A stretch of 22,424 bases of DNA from JBHENN01 sp046262015. GTDB lineage: Bacteria > Actinomycetota > CADDZG01 > WHSQ01. The stretch spans positions 1 through 22,424 of the forward strand of contig JBHENN010000093.1 in assembly GCA_046262015.1 (NCBI GenBank). The letters run 5' to 3'. The notes under the pieces were generated by a model, which searched no databases, had not been told where the DNA came from, and saw only the letters and a program-made list of their open reading frames with translations. Every line of letters begins with the position of its first letter. Within the stretch, counting starts at the first letter, position 1. Of this stretch, positions 1 through 7,901 are shown in pieces. Position numbers and translations under genes: made by a program.

Positions 1-506
1 TAGCGGAGACGAACAGGGCACCTTTCGACCTTCCCGAAGCTGAGAGCGAGTTGGTCTCCGGTTACCACACGGAGTACGGCGGCATCCGGTTCGCGATGTT
101 CTTCCTCGGCGAGTACATCCACATGGTCGCGATCTCGGCGATGGCTGTGACGCTTTTCTTCGGGGGGTGGGACGGTCCGATCTTCGATCCGTTGTCGTGG
201 CTGTGGCCGTTGGTCTGGTTCACGCTCAAGACAGCGCTCTTCGTCTACCTGTTCGTGTGGCTGCGGGCGACCCTGCCGCGTCTCCGGTATGACCGACTCA
301 TGTGGCTCGGATGGAAGCGCCTGATCCCGGCGGCGCTGCTGTGGATCATGGTCACCGCGGTCGTCAATACCGAAGGCATATCGCGCAACGTGCGTCTCGG
401 CGTGTTCGGAGCGTTGTTCGTCATGGTGCTGCTCTGGGCCGGACGGGTGGATCCGCGCACACTCGCCGCCGCTCCTCCCAAGGAGGCCACGCGTGGCGCT
501 GTTTGA
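1..506 (+). CDS. nuoH: NADH-quinone oxidoreductase subunit H, 3' part (first complex I set)
   Basis: This is the C-terminal part of NuoH (ND1 family), the membrane subunit that joins the quinone-reducing module to the proton-pumping arm. The gene starts before the window; the first full in-frame codon is at position 3. The visible protein begins with the family hallmark loop ETNRAPFDLPEAESEL, which lines the quinone cavity, followed by GYHTEYGGIRFAMFF and three to four hydrophobic segments. The loop Arg is present, unlike in the paralogue at 9630-10655. The stop codon lies inside the start of nuoI (14-base overlap), so the two are likely translationally coupled. The upstream genes of this operon, probably nuoA to nuoG, are outside the window. 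The family assignment is very secure. Confidence 0.96.
   Translation, partial: AETNRAPFDLPEAESELVSGYHTEYGGIRFAMFFLGEYIHMVAISAMAVTLFFGGWDGPIFDPLSWLWPLVWFTLKTALFVYLFVWLRATLPRLRYDRLMWLGWKRLIPAALLWIMVTAVVNTEGISRNVRLGVFGALFVMVLLWAGRVDPRTLAAAPPKEATRGAV
474..486 (+). promoter_or_regulatory. nuoI ribosome binding site within a short perfect inverted repeat
   Basis: AAGGAGG at 480-486 is a strong Shine-Dalgarno sequence, 6 bases before the GTG start of nuoI at 493, and it decides that start. Its GGAGG (482-486) pairs perfectly with CCTCC at 474-478 across a 3-base loop. In the mRNA the site could therefore fold shut unless ribosomes finishing nuoH open it. The sequence match is direct; the regulatory effect is inference. 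Confidence 0.5.
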
Positions 507-1026
507 GATCCTCACCGGCATGAAGGTCGTCATCAAGAACGTCTTCCACCGCAAGGAGACGGTCGGCTATCCCGAGGTCCGACGGCGGCCCTTCCCCCGC
601 TACAAGGGACGGCACATCCTCGATCGTCATCCGGACGGCCTCGAGAAGTGCATCGGATGCGAGCTGTGCGCCGGGGCGTGCCCGGCGGATGCCATCTACG
701 TCATCGGAGCGGAGAACACCCCCGTGGCTCGGTTCTCCCCGGGCGAGCGCTACGCGCAGATCTACCAGATCAACTATCTGCGGTGCATCTTCTGCGGGCT
801 GTGCGTCGAAGCGTGCCCGACCGAGGCGTTGTTGATGACGACCGAGTACGAGCTCTCCGGCGAGACGCGCGAGGACCTGATCCTGGCCAAGGACCAACTG
901 ATCGTCGACCAGCCGATCGTGCGTCACTGGGAGACGCGCAAGGAGCTTCCGCCCGATCACAATCTGATGCGAGGCTCCGGAGTGTCGGTCTCGGGCAGAT
1001 CGGCGCACCGGGACGATCAGCCTTGA
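493..1026 (+). CDS. nuoI: NADH-quinone oxidoreductase subunit I (first complex I set)
   Basis: NuoI is the peripheral-arm ferredoxin-like subunit (TYKY/Nqo9 family) that carries two [4Fe-4S] clusters and passes electrons toward cluster N2 in NuoB. The 177-residue protein has the two expected motifs, CIGCELCAGACP (Cys53, 56, 59, 63) and CIFCGLCVEACP (Cys98, 101, 104, 108), separated by a normal loop, plus an N-terminal amphipathic stretch that contacts the membrane. Length is ordinary for the family. This contrasts with the paralogue at 10658-11806, which has a very long tail. The GTG start follows a strong AAGGAGG. The gene overlaps nuoH by 14 bases and nuoJ by 4. Confidence 0.97.
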   Translation: MALFEILTGMKVVIKNVFHRKETVGYPEVRRRPFPRYKGRHILDRHPDGLEKCIGCELCAGACPADAIYVIGAENTPVARFSPGERYAQIYQINYLRCIFCGLCVEACPTEALLMTTEYELSGETREDLILAKDQLIVDQPIVRHWETRKELPPDHNLMRGSGVSVSGRSAHRDDQP

Positions 1027-1673
1027 ACCTCGAGCACGTCGTGTTCGGGGTCATGTTCGTCGTCGCGCTGGGCTCTTCGCTCGCGATGCTGTTCGTGCCG
1101 AACTCGGTGCACGTGGCGCTGTATCTGGTGGCCGCGCAACTCGCGCTGGCGCTGGCGTTCCTGCTGCAGGGGGCGTTCTTCCTGGCGGTCGTGCAGATCA
1201 TCATCTACGCCGGGGCCATCATGGTGCTCTTCCTCTTCGTCGTGATGCTCCTGGGGGTCGACCGACGCGACGTCCTGATCGAGCCCCTGCCCGGCCAGCG
1301 TCCGCTGGCGCTGGGCCTGGGGGCGGTCCTCGCGGCCGAGATCCTCTACGTCGCATGGAAGGCGGTGGACCTCGTCCCCGGAGGGGCGCGCGGCGGAGCC
1401 GCCGCGATCCAGGCAGCCAACCGCGATCCCGGCAACGTCGAAGCCATCGGGCGCGCGTTGTTCAGCCGCTACCTGCTGCCGTTCGAGGCCGCGTCGGTGA
1501 TCCTCGTGGTCGCGGTGGTCGGCGTGATGGTCCTGGCCCGGCGGATCGCGACGGCCTCCGACCGGGGTGGCTCCACTACCGACGAGGCGGCGCGCGCCCG
1601 CGGGGGCGCCGAGGACGACGAGAAGGGCCAGGCGGCGGACACCGCCGAGTCCCGGGCCGGGTCGACGGCGTGA
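1023..1673 (+). CDS. nuoJ: NADH-quinone oxidoreductase subunit J (first complex I set)
   Basis: NuoJ (ND6 family) is a small membrane subunit of about five helices at the base of the antiporter arm. The start is taken as TTG at 1023, which overlaps the nuoI stop in a TTGA arrangement and gives a protein of 216 residues beginning MNLEHVVFGVMF. The open frame extends upstream inside nuoI, but those residues are not NuoJ-like. Helices at about residues 5-25, 30-50 and 55-80 include the conserved IIIYAGAIMVLFLFVVML, whose Gly sits in the pi-bulge region. A later pair of helices frames SRYLLPFEAASVILV. The last 40 or so residues are charged, Ala/Gly/Asp-rich and probably disordered, and they are absent from the second NuoJ. 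No strong Shine-Dalgarno sequence precedes the TTG, so coupling to nuoI is likely. Confidence 0.92.
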   Translation: MNLEHVVFGVMFVVALGSSLAMLFVPNSVHVALYLVAAQLALALAFLLQGAFFLAVVQIIIYAGAIMVLFLFVVMLLGVDRRDVLIEPLPGQRPLALGLGAVLAAEILYVAWKAVDLVPGGARGGAAAIQAANRDPGNVEAIGRALFSRYLLPFEAASVILVVAVVGVMVLARRIATASDRGGSTTDEAARARGGAEDDEKGQAADTAESRAGSTA

Positions 1674-1975
1674 GCGTCGCTCCGGGCTACTACCTCGCGC
1701 TGGCGGGGCTGATGTTCACCGTCGGGGTCGTCGGGGTGCTCGTACGCCGCAACGTCATCGTCATCTTCATGTTCATCGAGCTGATGCTGAACGCGGTCAA
1801 CCTCTTCTTCGTCACGTTCGCCCGCATGCGCGGGACGCTGGACGGCCAGGTTCTCGTGTTCTTCGTGCTCGTGGTCGCCGCGGCGGAGGTCGTGGTGGGT
1901 CTGGCCATCATCCTGAGGATCTCGCGTCGGCGGTTGACCGCCGACATCGACGATGCGAGCCTGCTGCGGTTGTGA
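1670..1975 (+). CDS. nuoK: NADH-quinone oxidoreductase subunit K (first complex I set)
   Basis: NuoK (ND4L family) is a three-helix membrane subunit that forms part of the proton pathway between NuoJ and the antiporter-like subunits. The 101-residue length is standard. The two membrane-buried acidic residues known to be needed for activity in E. coli (Glu36 and Glu72) are matched by Glu37 in FIELMLNAVNL and Glu73 in AAAEVVVGLAI. GTG at 1670 overlaps the nuoJ stop as GTGA, and the nuoK stop in turn overlaps the nuoL start as GTGA. The family call is secure; the start is well supported by family length and the coupled junction. Confidence 0.95.
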   Translation: MSVAPGYYLALAGLMFTVGVVGVLVRRNVIVIFMFIELMLNAVNLFFVTFARMRGTLDGQVLVFFVLVVAAAEVVVGLAIILRISRRRLTADIDDASLLRL

Positions 1976-3870
1976 CCGGTTTCGGCGACCTCGCTCCCCT
2001 GATCGTGGCCCTGCCCCTCGCCGGGGCGGTGCTGCTGCTCGTCGTCGGCAACCGGCTGGGACGTCTCTCCGGCGCGCTGGCCTCCGCCGCGATCGCGGCG
2101 GCCTTCGCCGCCGGCGTGGTGACGTTCCTGCAGATGCTGGGGCGCGCCGGAGAGGACCGAGCCGTCCGCGTCCACCTGTTCGACTGGCTGTCGGTGGGCA
2201 CGTTCCGCATCGGGGCCGACCTTCTCGTCGACCAGCTCGCGATCGTCATGGTCTTGGTGGTGACCGGTGTCGGGACGCTGATCCATGTGTATTCGACCGC
2301 GTACATGCGGGGCGATCCGCGCTATCCGAGGTTCTTCGCCTATCTGAACCTATTCGCCGCGGCGATGTTGCTGCTGGTTCTCTCGGACAACCTGCTTCTT
2401 CTGTACGTGGGTTGGGAGGGTGTCGGCCTCTGCTCCTACCTCTTGATCGGGTTCTGGTTCGAGAAGCCGTCCGCGTCGCACGCGGCGAAGAAGGCGTTCA
2501 TCGTCAACCGGATCGGGGACCTCTCGTTCCTCGTCGGGATCTTCGCGCTCGCCGGCGCCCTGGGGACGCTGACGATCGGTCAGATCAACGACGCGGCCGG
2601 GGCGATGAGCTCGGGGCTCGCCACGATCGCCGCGCTGCTGCTGTTCGGGGGGGCGACCGCGAAGAGCGCGCAGATCCCCCTGTACGTATGGCTCCCCGAC
2701 GCGATGGAAGGACCGACCCCGGTGTCGGCGCTGATCCATGCCGCCACGATGGTGACCGCGGGCGTCTACATGGTCGCCCGCTTGGCACCGTTGTTCGAGG
2801 CTTCCGGTGGCAGCGCCCTGGCCGTGGTGGGCTGGGTCGGTGCGCTCACCGCCCTGCTGGCCGCGGTCATGGCCGCAGCCGAGTACGACATCAAACGCGT
2901 GCTCGCGTACTCGACGGTCTCCCAACTCGGGTACATGTTCCTGGCCCACGGTGTGCACGCTTACTCGGCCGGCGTCTTCCACCTCGTCACGCACGCGTTC
3001 TTCAAGGGCCTGATGTTCCTCGCGGCCGGCGCGGTCATGCACGGGCTCGCCGGTGAGACCGACATGCGCAAGATGGGAGGGCTCCGCCGCGTGATGCCGC
3101 TGACCGCCGCCACCTTCCTGGTGGGATGGCTCGCCATCAGCGGCGTCTTCCCCCTCGCCGGCTTCTGGTCCAAGGACGCGATCCTGGCGTCGGCGTGGCA
3201 CGAAGGGCAGTACGCGCTGTGGGCCATCGGCCTCGTGACCGCGCTCATCACCGCGTTCTACATGTCTCGTCTCTATTTCCGGGTGTTCGCGGGCCCGCTG
3301 CAGCTACCCGACGGGGTCGAGCACCCGCACGACGCGTCGCCCGCGATGGCCGCGGCCCTGGTCCCCCTGGCGCTGCTGTCGGTGGCGGGTGGGGCGTTGA
3401 ACCTGCCCCGGTACCTGACGCTCGAGCATTTCCTCGAACCTGTCGTGGGCGCCTCACACGTCCCCACCGGGCTCACGCCGTGGGTCCTCGCGGGAGGCGC
3501 CCTGCTGGCGGCGCTCGTCGGTATCGCCCTCGCGCGCCACCTCTACCTGTCGCGCTACGGTCGGCTCCGCCGCGCCGACACGGTCGCCCGCTTCCCCCGC
3601 GCGGTCGCGGCCGCGCGGGGCAAGCTGTACGTGGACGAGTTGTACGGGCGCGCGGTCGTGATGCCCGCCAAGGCGCTCGCCGGTTTCTCCGCCCAGGCGC
3701 TCGACGCCCGCGTGGTCGATGCCCTGGTCACCGGGAGTGGGCGCGCCGTGGCACGGGTCTCCGAGGGGATGCGGCGGGTGCAGACAGGCTACGTGCGCAA
3801 CTATGCCGTCGTGTTCCTCGCGGGAGCCGTGGCGATCTTCTCGGTGCTGGTCCTCAGGGCAACCACGTGA
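1972..3870 (+). CDS. nuoL: NADH-quinone oxidoreductase subunit L (first complex I set)
   Basis: NuoL (ND5, Mrp-antiporter-like) is the distal proton-pumping subunit. The start is GTG at 1972, overlapping the nuoK stop (GTGA), and gives 632 residues. The frame stays open upstream through nuoK and nuoJ, but that part reads as Arg-rich shadow sequence. Visible hallmarks are GWEGVGLCSYLLIG with the helix-5 Glu at residue 149, TAKSAQIPLYVWLPDAMEGP with the helix-7 Lys at 231, and HAATMVTAGVYM and STVSQLGYM with conserved His and Lys residues nearby. These match E. coli Glu144 and Lys229. A long C-terminal part (about residues 500-632) provides the lateral helix and anchor. It is one of two NuoL proteins in the window and overlaps nuoM by four bases. 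Confidence 0.96.
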   Translation: MTGFGDLAPLIVALPLAGAVLLLVVGNRLGRLSGALASAAIAAAFAAGVVTFLQMLGRAGEDRAVRVHLFDWLSVGTFRIGADLLVDQLAIVMVLVVTGVGTLIHVYSTAYMRGDPRYPRFFAYLNLFAAAMLLLVLSDNLLLLYVGWEGVGLCSYLLIGFWFEKPSASHAAKKAFIVNRIGDLSFLVGIFALAGALGTLTIGQINDAAGAMSSGLATIAALLLFGGATAKSAQIPLYVWLPDAMEGPTPVSALIHAATMVTAGVYMVARLAPLFEASGGSALAVVGWVGALTALLAAVMAAAEYDIKRVLAYSTVSQLGYMFLAHGVHAYSAGVFHLVTHAFFKGLMFLAAGAVMHGLAGETDMRKMGGLRRVMPLTAATFLVGWLAISGVFPLAGFWSKDAILASAWHEGQYALWAIGLVTALITAFYMSRLYFRVFAGPLQLPDGVEHPHDASPAMAAALVPLALLSVAGGALNLPRYLTLEHFLEPVVGASHVPTGLTPWVLAGGALLAALVGIALARHLYLSRYGRLRRADTVARFPRAVAAARGKLYVDELYGRAVVMPAKALAGFSAQALDARVVDALVTGSGRAVARVSEGMRRVQTGYVRNYAVVFLAGAVAIFSVLVLRATT

Positions 3871-5408
3871 ACGCGACCCCATGGCTCGATGCGGCCATCT
3901 TCCTTCCCCTTGCCGGCGCGCTGGCGATCGCCGCGCTCCCGCGTGCCAGGGACGATGTGCTCCGGTGGGCCGCACTCGGCGTCACCCTTGCGACGTTCGC
4001 GCTGTCGCTGGGCGTCCTGGCGGGCTTCGACAAGGATGCTCTCGGGTTCCAGCTCGGCAGCGAGCTGTCGTGGATACCGGAGTGGGGGATCTCGTACCGA
4101 ACGGGCATCGACGGCGTGAGCCTGTGGATGGTCATGTTGACGACGTTCTTGATGCCGCTCGGTGTTCTCGCGTCGTGGACCGTGACCAGCCGGGTGAAGC
4201 CTTACTTCGTGTTCCTCCTCGCGCTGGAGACCGGCATGCTGGGGGTCTTCTGCGCGCTCGACCTGTTCCTGTTCTATCTGTTCTGGGAAGCCACGCTCGT
4301 GCCGATGTACTTCCTCATCGGGATGTGGGGTTACGAGCGCCGGATCTACTCCGCGATGAAGTTCTTCCTCTTCACCCTCGTCGGCTCGCTGTTGATGCTC
4401 GTGGGGATCATCTACCTGTACTTCAACGCGCACGGCGGACCGTCGTTCTCGTACTTCGCGGTCCTCGGCATCCCGCTGGACATCGACACGCAGCGGTGGT
4501 TGTTCCTCGCGTTCTTCGCCTCGTTCGCGGTCAAGGTCCCGCTCGTCCCGCTGCATACGTGGTTGCCCGATGCCCATACCGAGGCGCCCACCGCGGGCTC
4601 GGTGATGCTTGCCGGGGTGCTCCTGAAGATGGGGGTCTACGGGCTGATCCGGTTCGCGATCCCGCTGTTCCCGGACGCGGCGCGCGAGCTGGTGCCGTGG
4701 ATCATGGGCCTGGCGATCGCTGGGATCCTGTACGGGGCCGCGGTCGCGGCGATGCAGAAGGACCTCAAGCGGCTGATCGCCTATTCGTCGGTCGCCCACC
4801 TCGGGTTCGTCGTGCTCGGGGTGTTCGTAGGGAGCGTGCAGGGCATGAGCGGCGGCATCCTGCAGATGGTGAGCCATGGGGTCTCGACCGGTGCCTTGTT
4901 CATGCTCGTCGGGATGCTGTACGAGCGTCGCCACACGCGGTTGATCGCCGACTTCGGCGGCCTCGCCGCATCGGTCCCGCTCCTGTCGGGCGTGTTCCTT
5001 CTCGTGGCGCTGTCGTCGCTCGGGCTCCCGGGCCTGAACGGGTTCGTGGGCGAGTTCCTCATCCTGCTCGGCACCTTCTTCCGCTACCGGTGGTGGGTGG
5101 TGCCGGCCGCGTTCGGCATCGTGCTCGCGGCGGTCTACCTGCTATGGGCCTACCAGCGGGTCTTCCAGGGTCCCGTGCAGCGCCCCGAGAACCGTGACCT
5201 TGAAGATCTCAACCTCCGCGAGATGGTGATGCTCGCCCCGCTCGTCGCACTCATCGTGGCCATCGGCGTCTATCCGAGGCCGTTCCTCGAGCGGATCGAG
5301 CCGACCGCGCGCCGCGTGGTCCAGCAACTCAACGAAGGCTCCAACCTGGCGCCCCCCACCGGCGCGGCCCGCCACGCGCCCGTCGTGTCGGGTGAGGAGG
5401 CGCCCTGA
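3867..5408 (+). CDS. nuoM: NADH-quinone oxidoreductase subunit M (first complex I set)
   Basis: NuoM (ND4 family) is an antiporter-like proton-pumping subunit with about 14 helices. The start is GTG at 3867, overlapping the nuoL stop (GTGA), giving 513 residues. The functional Glu of helix 5 is Glu141 in FWEATLVPMYFLIGMWG. The helix-7 Lys is Lys223 in FAVKVPLVPLHTWLPDAHTE. The LLKMGVYG, LIAYSSVAHLGF and SSLGLPGLNGF signatures follow in the normal order. No Shine-Dalgarno sequence of note precedes the start, which fits translational coupling. It ends with a short hydrophilic tail. The call is secure; the open frame upstream of 3867 inside nuoL was rejected as non-homologous. Confidence 0.96.
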   Translation: MNATPWLDAAIFLPLAGALAIAALPRARDDVLRWAALGVTLATFALSLGVLAGFDKDALGFQLGSELSWIPEWGISYRTGIDGVSLWMVMLTTFLMPLGVLASWTVTSRVKPYFVFLLALETGMLGVFCALDLFLFYLFWEATLVPMYFLIGMWGYERRIYSAMKFFLFTLVGSLLMLVGIIYLYFNAHGGPSFSYFAVLGIPLDIDTQRWLFLAFFASFAVKVPLVPLHTWLPDAHTEAPTAGSVMLAGVLLKMGVYGLIRFAIPLFPDAARELVPWIMGLAIAGILYGAAVAAMQKDLKRLIAYSSVAHLGFVVLGVFVGSVQGMSGGILQMVSHGVSTGALFMLVGMLYERRHTRLIADFGGLAASVPLLSGVFLLVALSSLGLPGLNGFVGEFLILLGTFFRYRWWVVPAAFGIVLAAVYLLWAYQRVFQGPVQRPENRDLEDLNLREMVMLAPLVALIVAIGVYPRPFLERIEPTARRVVQQLNEGSNLAPPTGAARHAPVVSGEEAP

Positions 5409-6898
5409 TGGAGACCCTCCAGCTTCCCTCGGTGCAGCTCGCCGGGATCGCACCGGAGATCGCTCTCACGATCGCCGCCTTCGTGGTCCTCGTGGTCGAC
5501 GCGTTCGTCGGCGACCGCGGCAACCGCCTGCACCTCCCGGTGCTGGCGACCGCCGGCCTGGCCGCGGCCATGTATCTCGCGATCGGTGCATGGGGCGTGA
5601 ACTCCCTGCAGATCGCGCGGATGGTCGCGGCCGACGACTTCGCAGTGTTCGTGAAGGTCGCCCTGGCCGCGTTCGGGGTCCTCAGCGTGTGGCTGGCGCG
5701 CGACTACTTCACCCGCGAGCGGCTCGAGGAGTCCGAGCCTTACGCACTGATCCTGTTCGCGGTCGCCGGGATGATGCTGATGGCCGGTGCGGCCGACCTC
5801 ATCGTCGTCTTCCTGGCCCTGGAGACCTTCTCGATCGCGCTGTACGTCCTCGTCGGCCTGCGCGGCACGGCGGCGAGCGAGGAAGGGTCGCTCAAGTACT
5901 TCTTGCTCGGCGCGTTCTCGTCGGCGTTCTTTTTGCTGGGGATCGCCCTCGTCTACGGCGCGGTGGGCTCGACGAACCTGTACGGGCAGGCTGCCGGCGC
6001 GCCGGGGATCGTCAGCGGGCTCGCATCGACCCCGGCGCGCGACGTGGGCCTGCTCGTGCTGGCCACGGGCCTCCTCATCGTCGGTCTGGGGTTCAAGGTC
6101 GCGGCGGTGCCGTTCCACATGTGGACGCCCGACGCGTACCAGGGCGCCCCGGCTCCGGTCACGGGATTCATGGCCGCCGCCTCCAAGCTCGCCGGTTTCG
6201 CCGTCATCCTGCGTCTCCTCGACGCGACCCTGTTCTCGCTCCGCTGGGAGTGGCGTCCATTGGTGATCGGCATCGCGGTCCTCACGATGGTGGTCGGCTC
6301 GGTGGTTGCCGTCGTCCAGGAGGACCTCAAGCGGATGCTGGCGTATTCCTCGATCGCACATGCAGGGTTCGTGCTCACCGCGGTCGTGGCGGCGAACGAC
6401 CGCGGCGTGTCGGGGGCGCTCTTCTACCTTGCGACCTACGGGGTCACCGTGGTCGGCGCGTTCGCCGTAGTGGCCCTGGTCGCCGGCCGGGGCGAGCACG
6501 GGACCAGGCTCGTGGACCAGCGCGGCCTGTTCTACGAGCGGCCCGGTCTGGCCGCGGCGTTGACGCTCTTCTTGCTGTCGCTGGCCGGTGTCCCGCTGAC
6601 CTCGGGGTTCGTAGCCAAGCTGGTGGTCTTCGGAGCGGCGGTCGAGTCCGGTTACTCGTGGCTCGTCGTCGTCGGCGCGATCAGCAGCGCGATCGCCGCT
6701 TTCTTCTATCTGCGCGTGCTCGTGGTCATGTACATGCAGGAGCGAGAAGACGGCGCCGAGACGCCGGACCGCGTCCCCATACCCGTGCTGTCGGGCGTCG
6801 TGGTCGGCCTCGCCGCGGTGACGACGCTCATCCTCGGCGTCGCGTGGGGTCCTCTGATCGACGTCGCTACCAAGGCGCGCTTCGTCTTCGGAGGTTGA
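5408..6898 (+). CDS. nuoN: NADH-quinone oxidoreductase subunit N (first complex I set)
   Basis: NuoN (ND2 family) is the antiporter-like subunit nearest NuoK. ATG at 5408 shares one base with the nuoM stop (TGATG) and is preceded at seven bases by GAGGAGG (5394-5400), the strongest coupled ribosome site in this operon. The protein has 496 residues, standard for NuoN. Typical motifs are ALETFSIALYVLVGL, GLGFKVAAVPFHMWTPDAYQG with the key Lys at 230, and MLAYSSIAHAGF. It is the last gene of the first set. A gap of about 110 bases follows before the second set begins. The family call is secure. Confidence 0.96.
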   Translation: METLQLPSVQLAGIAPEIALTIAAFVVLVVDAFVGDRGNRLHLPVLATAGLAAAMYLAIGAWGVNSLQIARMVAADDFAVFVKVALAAFGVLSVWLARDYFTRERLEESEPYALILFAVAGMMLMAGAADLIVVFLALETFSIALYVLVGLRGTAASEEGSLKYFLLGAFSSAFFLLGIALVYGAVGSTNLYGQAAGAPGIVSGLASTPARDVGLLVLATGLLIVGLGFKVAAVPFHMWTPDAYQGAPAPVTGFMAAASKLAGFAVILRLLDATLFSLRWEWRPLVIGIAVLTMVVGSVVAVVQEDLKRMLAYSSIAHAGFVLTAVVAANDRGVSGALFYLATYGVTVVGAFAVVALVAGRGEHGTRLVDQRGLFYERPGLAAALTLFLLSLAGVPLTSGFVAKLVVFGAAVESGYSWLVVVGAISSAIAAFFYLRVLVVMYMQEREDGAETPDRVPIPVLSGVVVGLAAVTTLILGVAWGPLIDVATKARFVFGG

Positions 6899-6950
6899 GC
6901 CCAACGGCTCGGTTCACGAACGGACAAAGGGGTGGCCGGGAAGGGCTGCG

Positions 6951-6959
6951 TGATAGTTT
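6951..6959 (+). promoter_or_regulatory. Candidate extended -10 promoter for the second complex I set
   Basis: The 110-base gap 6899-7008 is the only sizeable space between the two nuo sets. TGATAGTTT at 6951-6959 reads as an extended -10 element (TGn followed by TAnnnT), unusual in this GC-rich context. Transcription would begin at about 6966, leaving a 5' leader of some 43 bases before nuoA. No convincing -35 hexamer lies at the right distance, which extended -10 promoters can tolerate. The gap also holds an AGGGGG ribosome site at 6993-6998 and a weak hairpin at 6897-6910. A promoter here would let the two complexes be controlled separately. Confidence 0.35.
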
Positions 6960-7008
6960 CTCGCCCGTATCCAGGGCGTTCGTTCTGTGACTAGGGGGCG
7001 TCTCTTCA

Positions 7009-7377
7009 GTGCCTGACGGTTACCTCGGCCAGTACATCACCATCGGTATATTCGCCATCGCCGGCGCCGGCATCGTCTTCGGCACCATCGGCGTATCGCG
7101 CCTCGTCCGTCCCAACGTTCCGTACCCGGCTAAGTTCACCACCTACGAATCCGGGATCGACCCGATCGGGCAGGGTTGGAGCCAGGCGAACGTCCGTTAC
7201 TACGTGTTCGCGCTCCTGTTCGTGATCTTCGACGTCGAGGCCGTGTTCCTGTTCCCGTGGGCGATCGTCTTCGAGCGGCTGGGGACGCAGGCATTCGTCG
7301 AGATGGTGATCTTCATCGGGATCCTGGCGCTCGCGCTGCTGTACGCCATCAAAAAGAAGGTGCTCGCGTGGCTGTGA
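7009..7377 (+). CDS. nuoA: NADH-quinone oxidoreductase subunit A (second, 11-subunit complex)
   Basis: NuoA (ND3 family) is a three-helix membrane subunit at the junction of the peripheral and membrane arms; its long first loop senses the active or deactive state of the quinone site. The 122-residue protein shows YESGIDPIG at residues 46-54 in that loop, and RYYVFALLFVIFDVEAVFLF at 63-82 with the conserved Asp75 and Glu77. The GTG start at 7009 is preceded by AGGGGG at 6993-6998, ten bases upstream. It is the first gene of the second nuo set and follows the only real gap between the two sets, so it probably sits just downstream of a promoter. Family assignment is secure. Confidence 0.95.
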   Translation: MPDGYLGQYITIGIFAIAGAGIVFGTIGVSRLVRPNVPYPAKFTTYESGIDPIGQGWSQANVRYYVFALLFVIFDVEAVFLFPWAIVFERLGTQAFVEMVIFIGILALALLYAIKKKVLAWL

Positions 7378-7898
7378 TGGAGAAGGTCAAGCTGCCGAGC
7401 CCGGTCTCGTGGCTCCTCAACTGGAGCCGGAAGTATTCGCTGTGGTGCATGCAGTTCGGCCTGGCCTGCTGCGGCATCGAGATGGGGGCCGCCTTCGCCA
7501 GCAAGTTCGACATCATCCGCTTCGGGGTCATCCCGTTCCCGGCGTCGCCTCGTCAGGCCGATCTGCTGATCGTCGCAGGGACGCTGACCGACAAGATGGC
7601 GGCGCCGATCAGGCGCGTGTACGACCAGATGCCCGAGCCCAAGTACGTCATCTCGATGGGCTCGTGCGCCAACTGTGGCGGTCCTTACTGGGACTCCTAC
7701 TCCGTGACCAAGGGGTGCGACCAGATCATGCCGGTGGACGTGTACGTCCCCGGGTGCCCGCCGCGACCCGAGGCCCTGCTGCAGGGGATCATCCGGTTGC
7801 AGGCCAAGATCCAGGAAGAAGACATCCGCGAGAAGTGGAAGGGGCACTCGACCCCGGTCCCGCACATCCCCCAGGCCGGCCTCGCGGGAGGCATCTGA
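7368..7898 (+). CDS. nuoB: NADH-quinone oxidoreductase subunit B (second, 11-subunit complex)
   Basis: NuoB (PSST/Nqo6 family) holds cluster N2, the last iron-sulfur cluster before quinone. Ligands are visible as the tandem Cys pair in FGLACCGIEMG, the Cys in SMGSCANCGG and the Cys in YVPGCPPRPEALLQG. Counted from the ATG at 7377 these are residues 31, 32, 97 and 127. The start is uncertain: GTG 7368 lies seven bases after AAGAAGG (7354-7360), GTG 7374 forms a GTGA overlap with nuoA, and ATG 7377 overlaps by one base. I chose 7368 on ribosome-site spacing; the change is only three residues. The gene is followed three bases later by nuoC. Confidence 0.93.
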   Translation: MAVMEKVKLPSPVSWLLNWSRKYSLWCMQFGLACCGIEMGAAFASKFDIIRFGVIPFPASPRQADLLIVAGTLTDKMAAPIRRVYDQMPEPKYVISMGSCANCGGPYWDSYSVTKGCDQIMPVDVYVPGCPPRPEALLQGIIRLQAKIQEEDIREKWKGHSTPVPHIPQAGLAGGI

Positions 7899-7901
7899 TC
7901 C

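Noticed and set aside
1567..1971. Upstream extension of the nuoL frame through nuoJ and nuoK
   Set aside because: The extra residues are Arg-rich and unlike any NuoL N-terminus; the GTGA-coupled start at 1972 gives the normal family length.
3126..3866. Upstream extension of the nuoM frame within nuoL
   Set aside because: Same reason: non-homologous Arg/Pro-rich sequence, while the start at 3867 gives a standard NuoM.
5270..6904. Long open frame on the minus strand opposite nuoN (first set)
   Set aside because: The translation is Arg/Asp/Gln/His-rich with no recognisable family, a typical GC-skew shadow of the plus-strand gene, which is clearly NuoN.
6897..6910. GAGCC-CAAC-GGCTC hairpin at the end of nuoN as an intrinsic terminator
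   Set aside because: The stem is only five pairs (seven with wobble) and no U-run follows, so it does not meet the usual pattern for a terminator.
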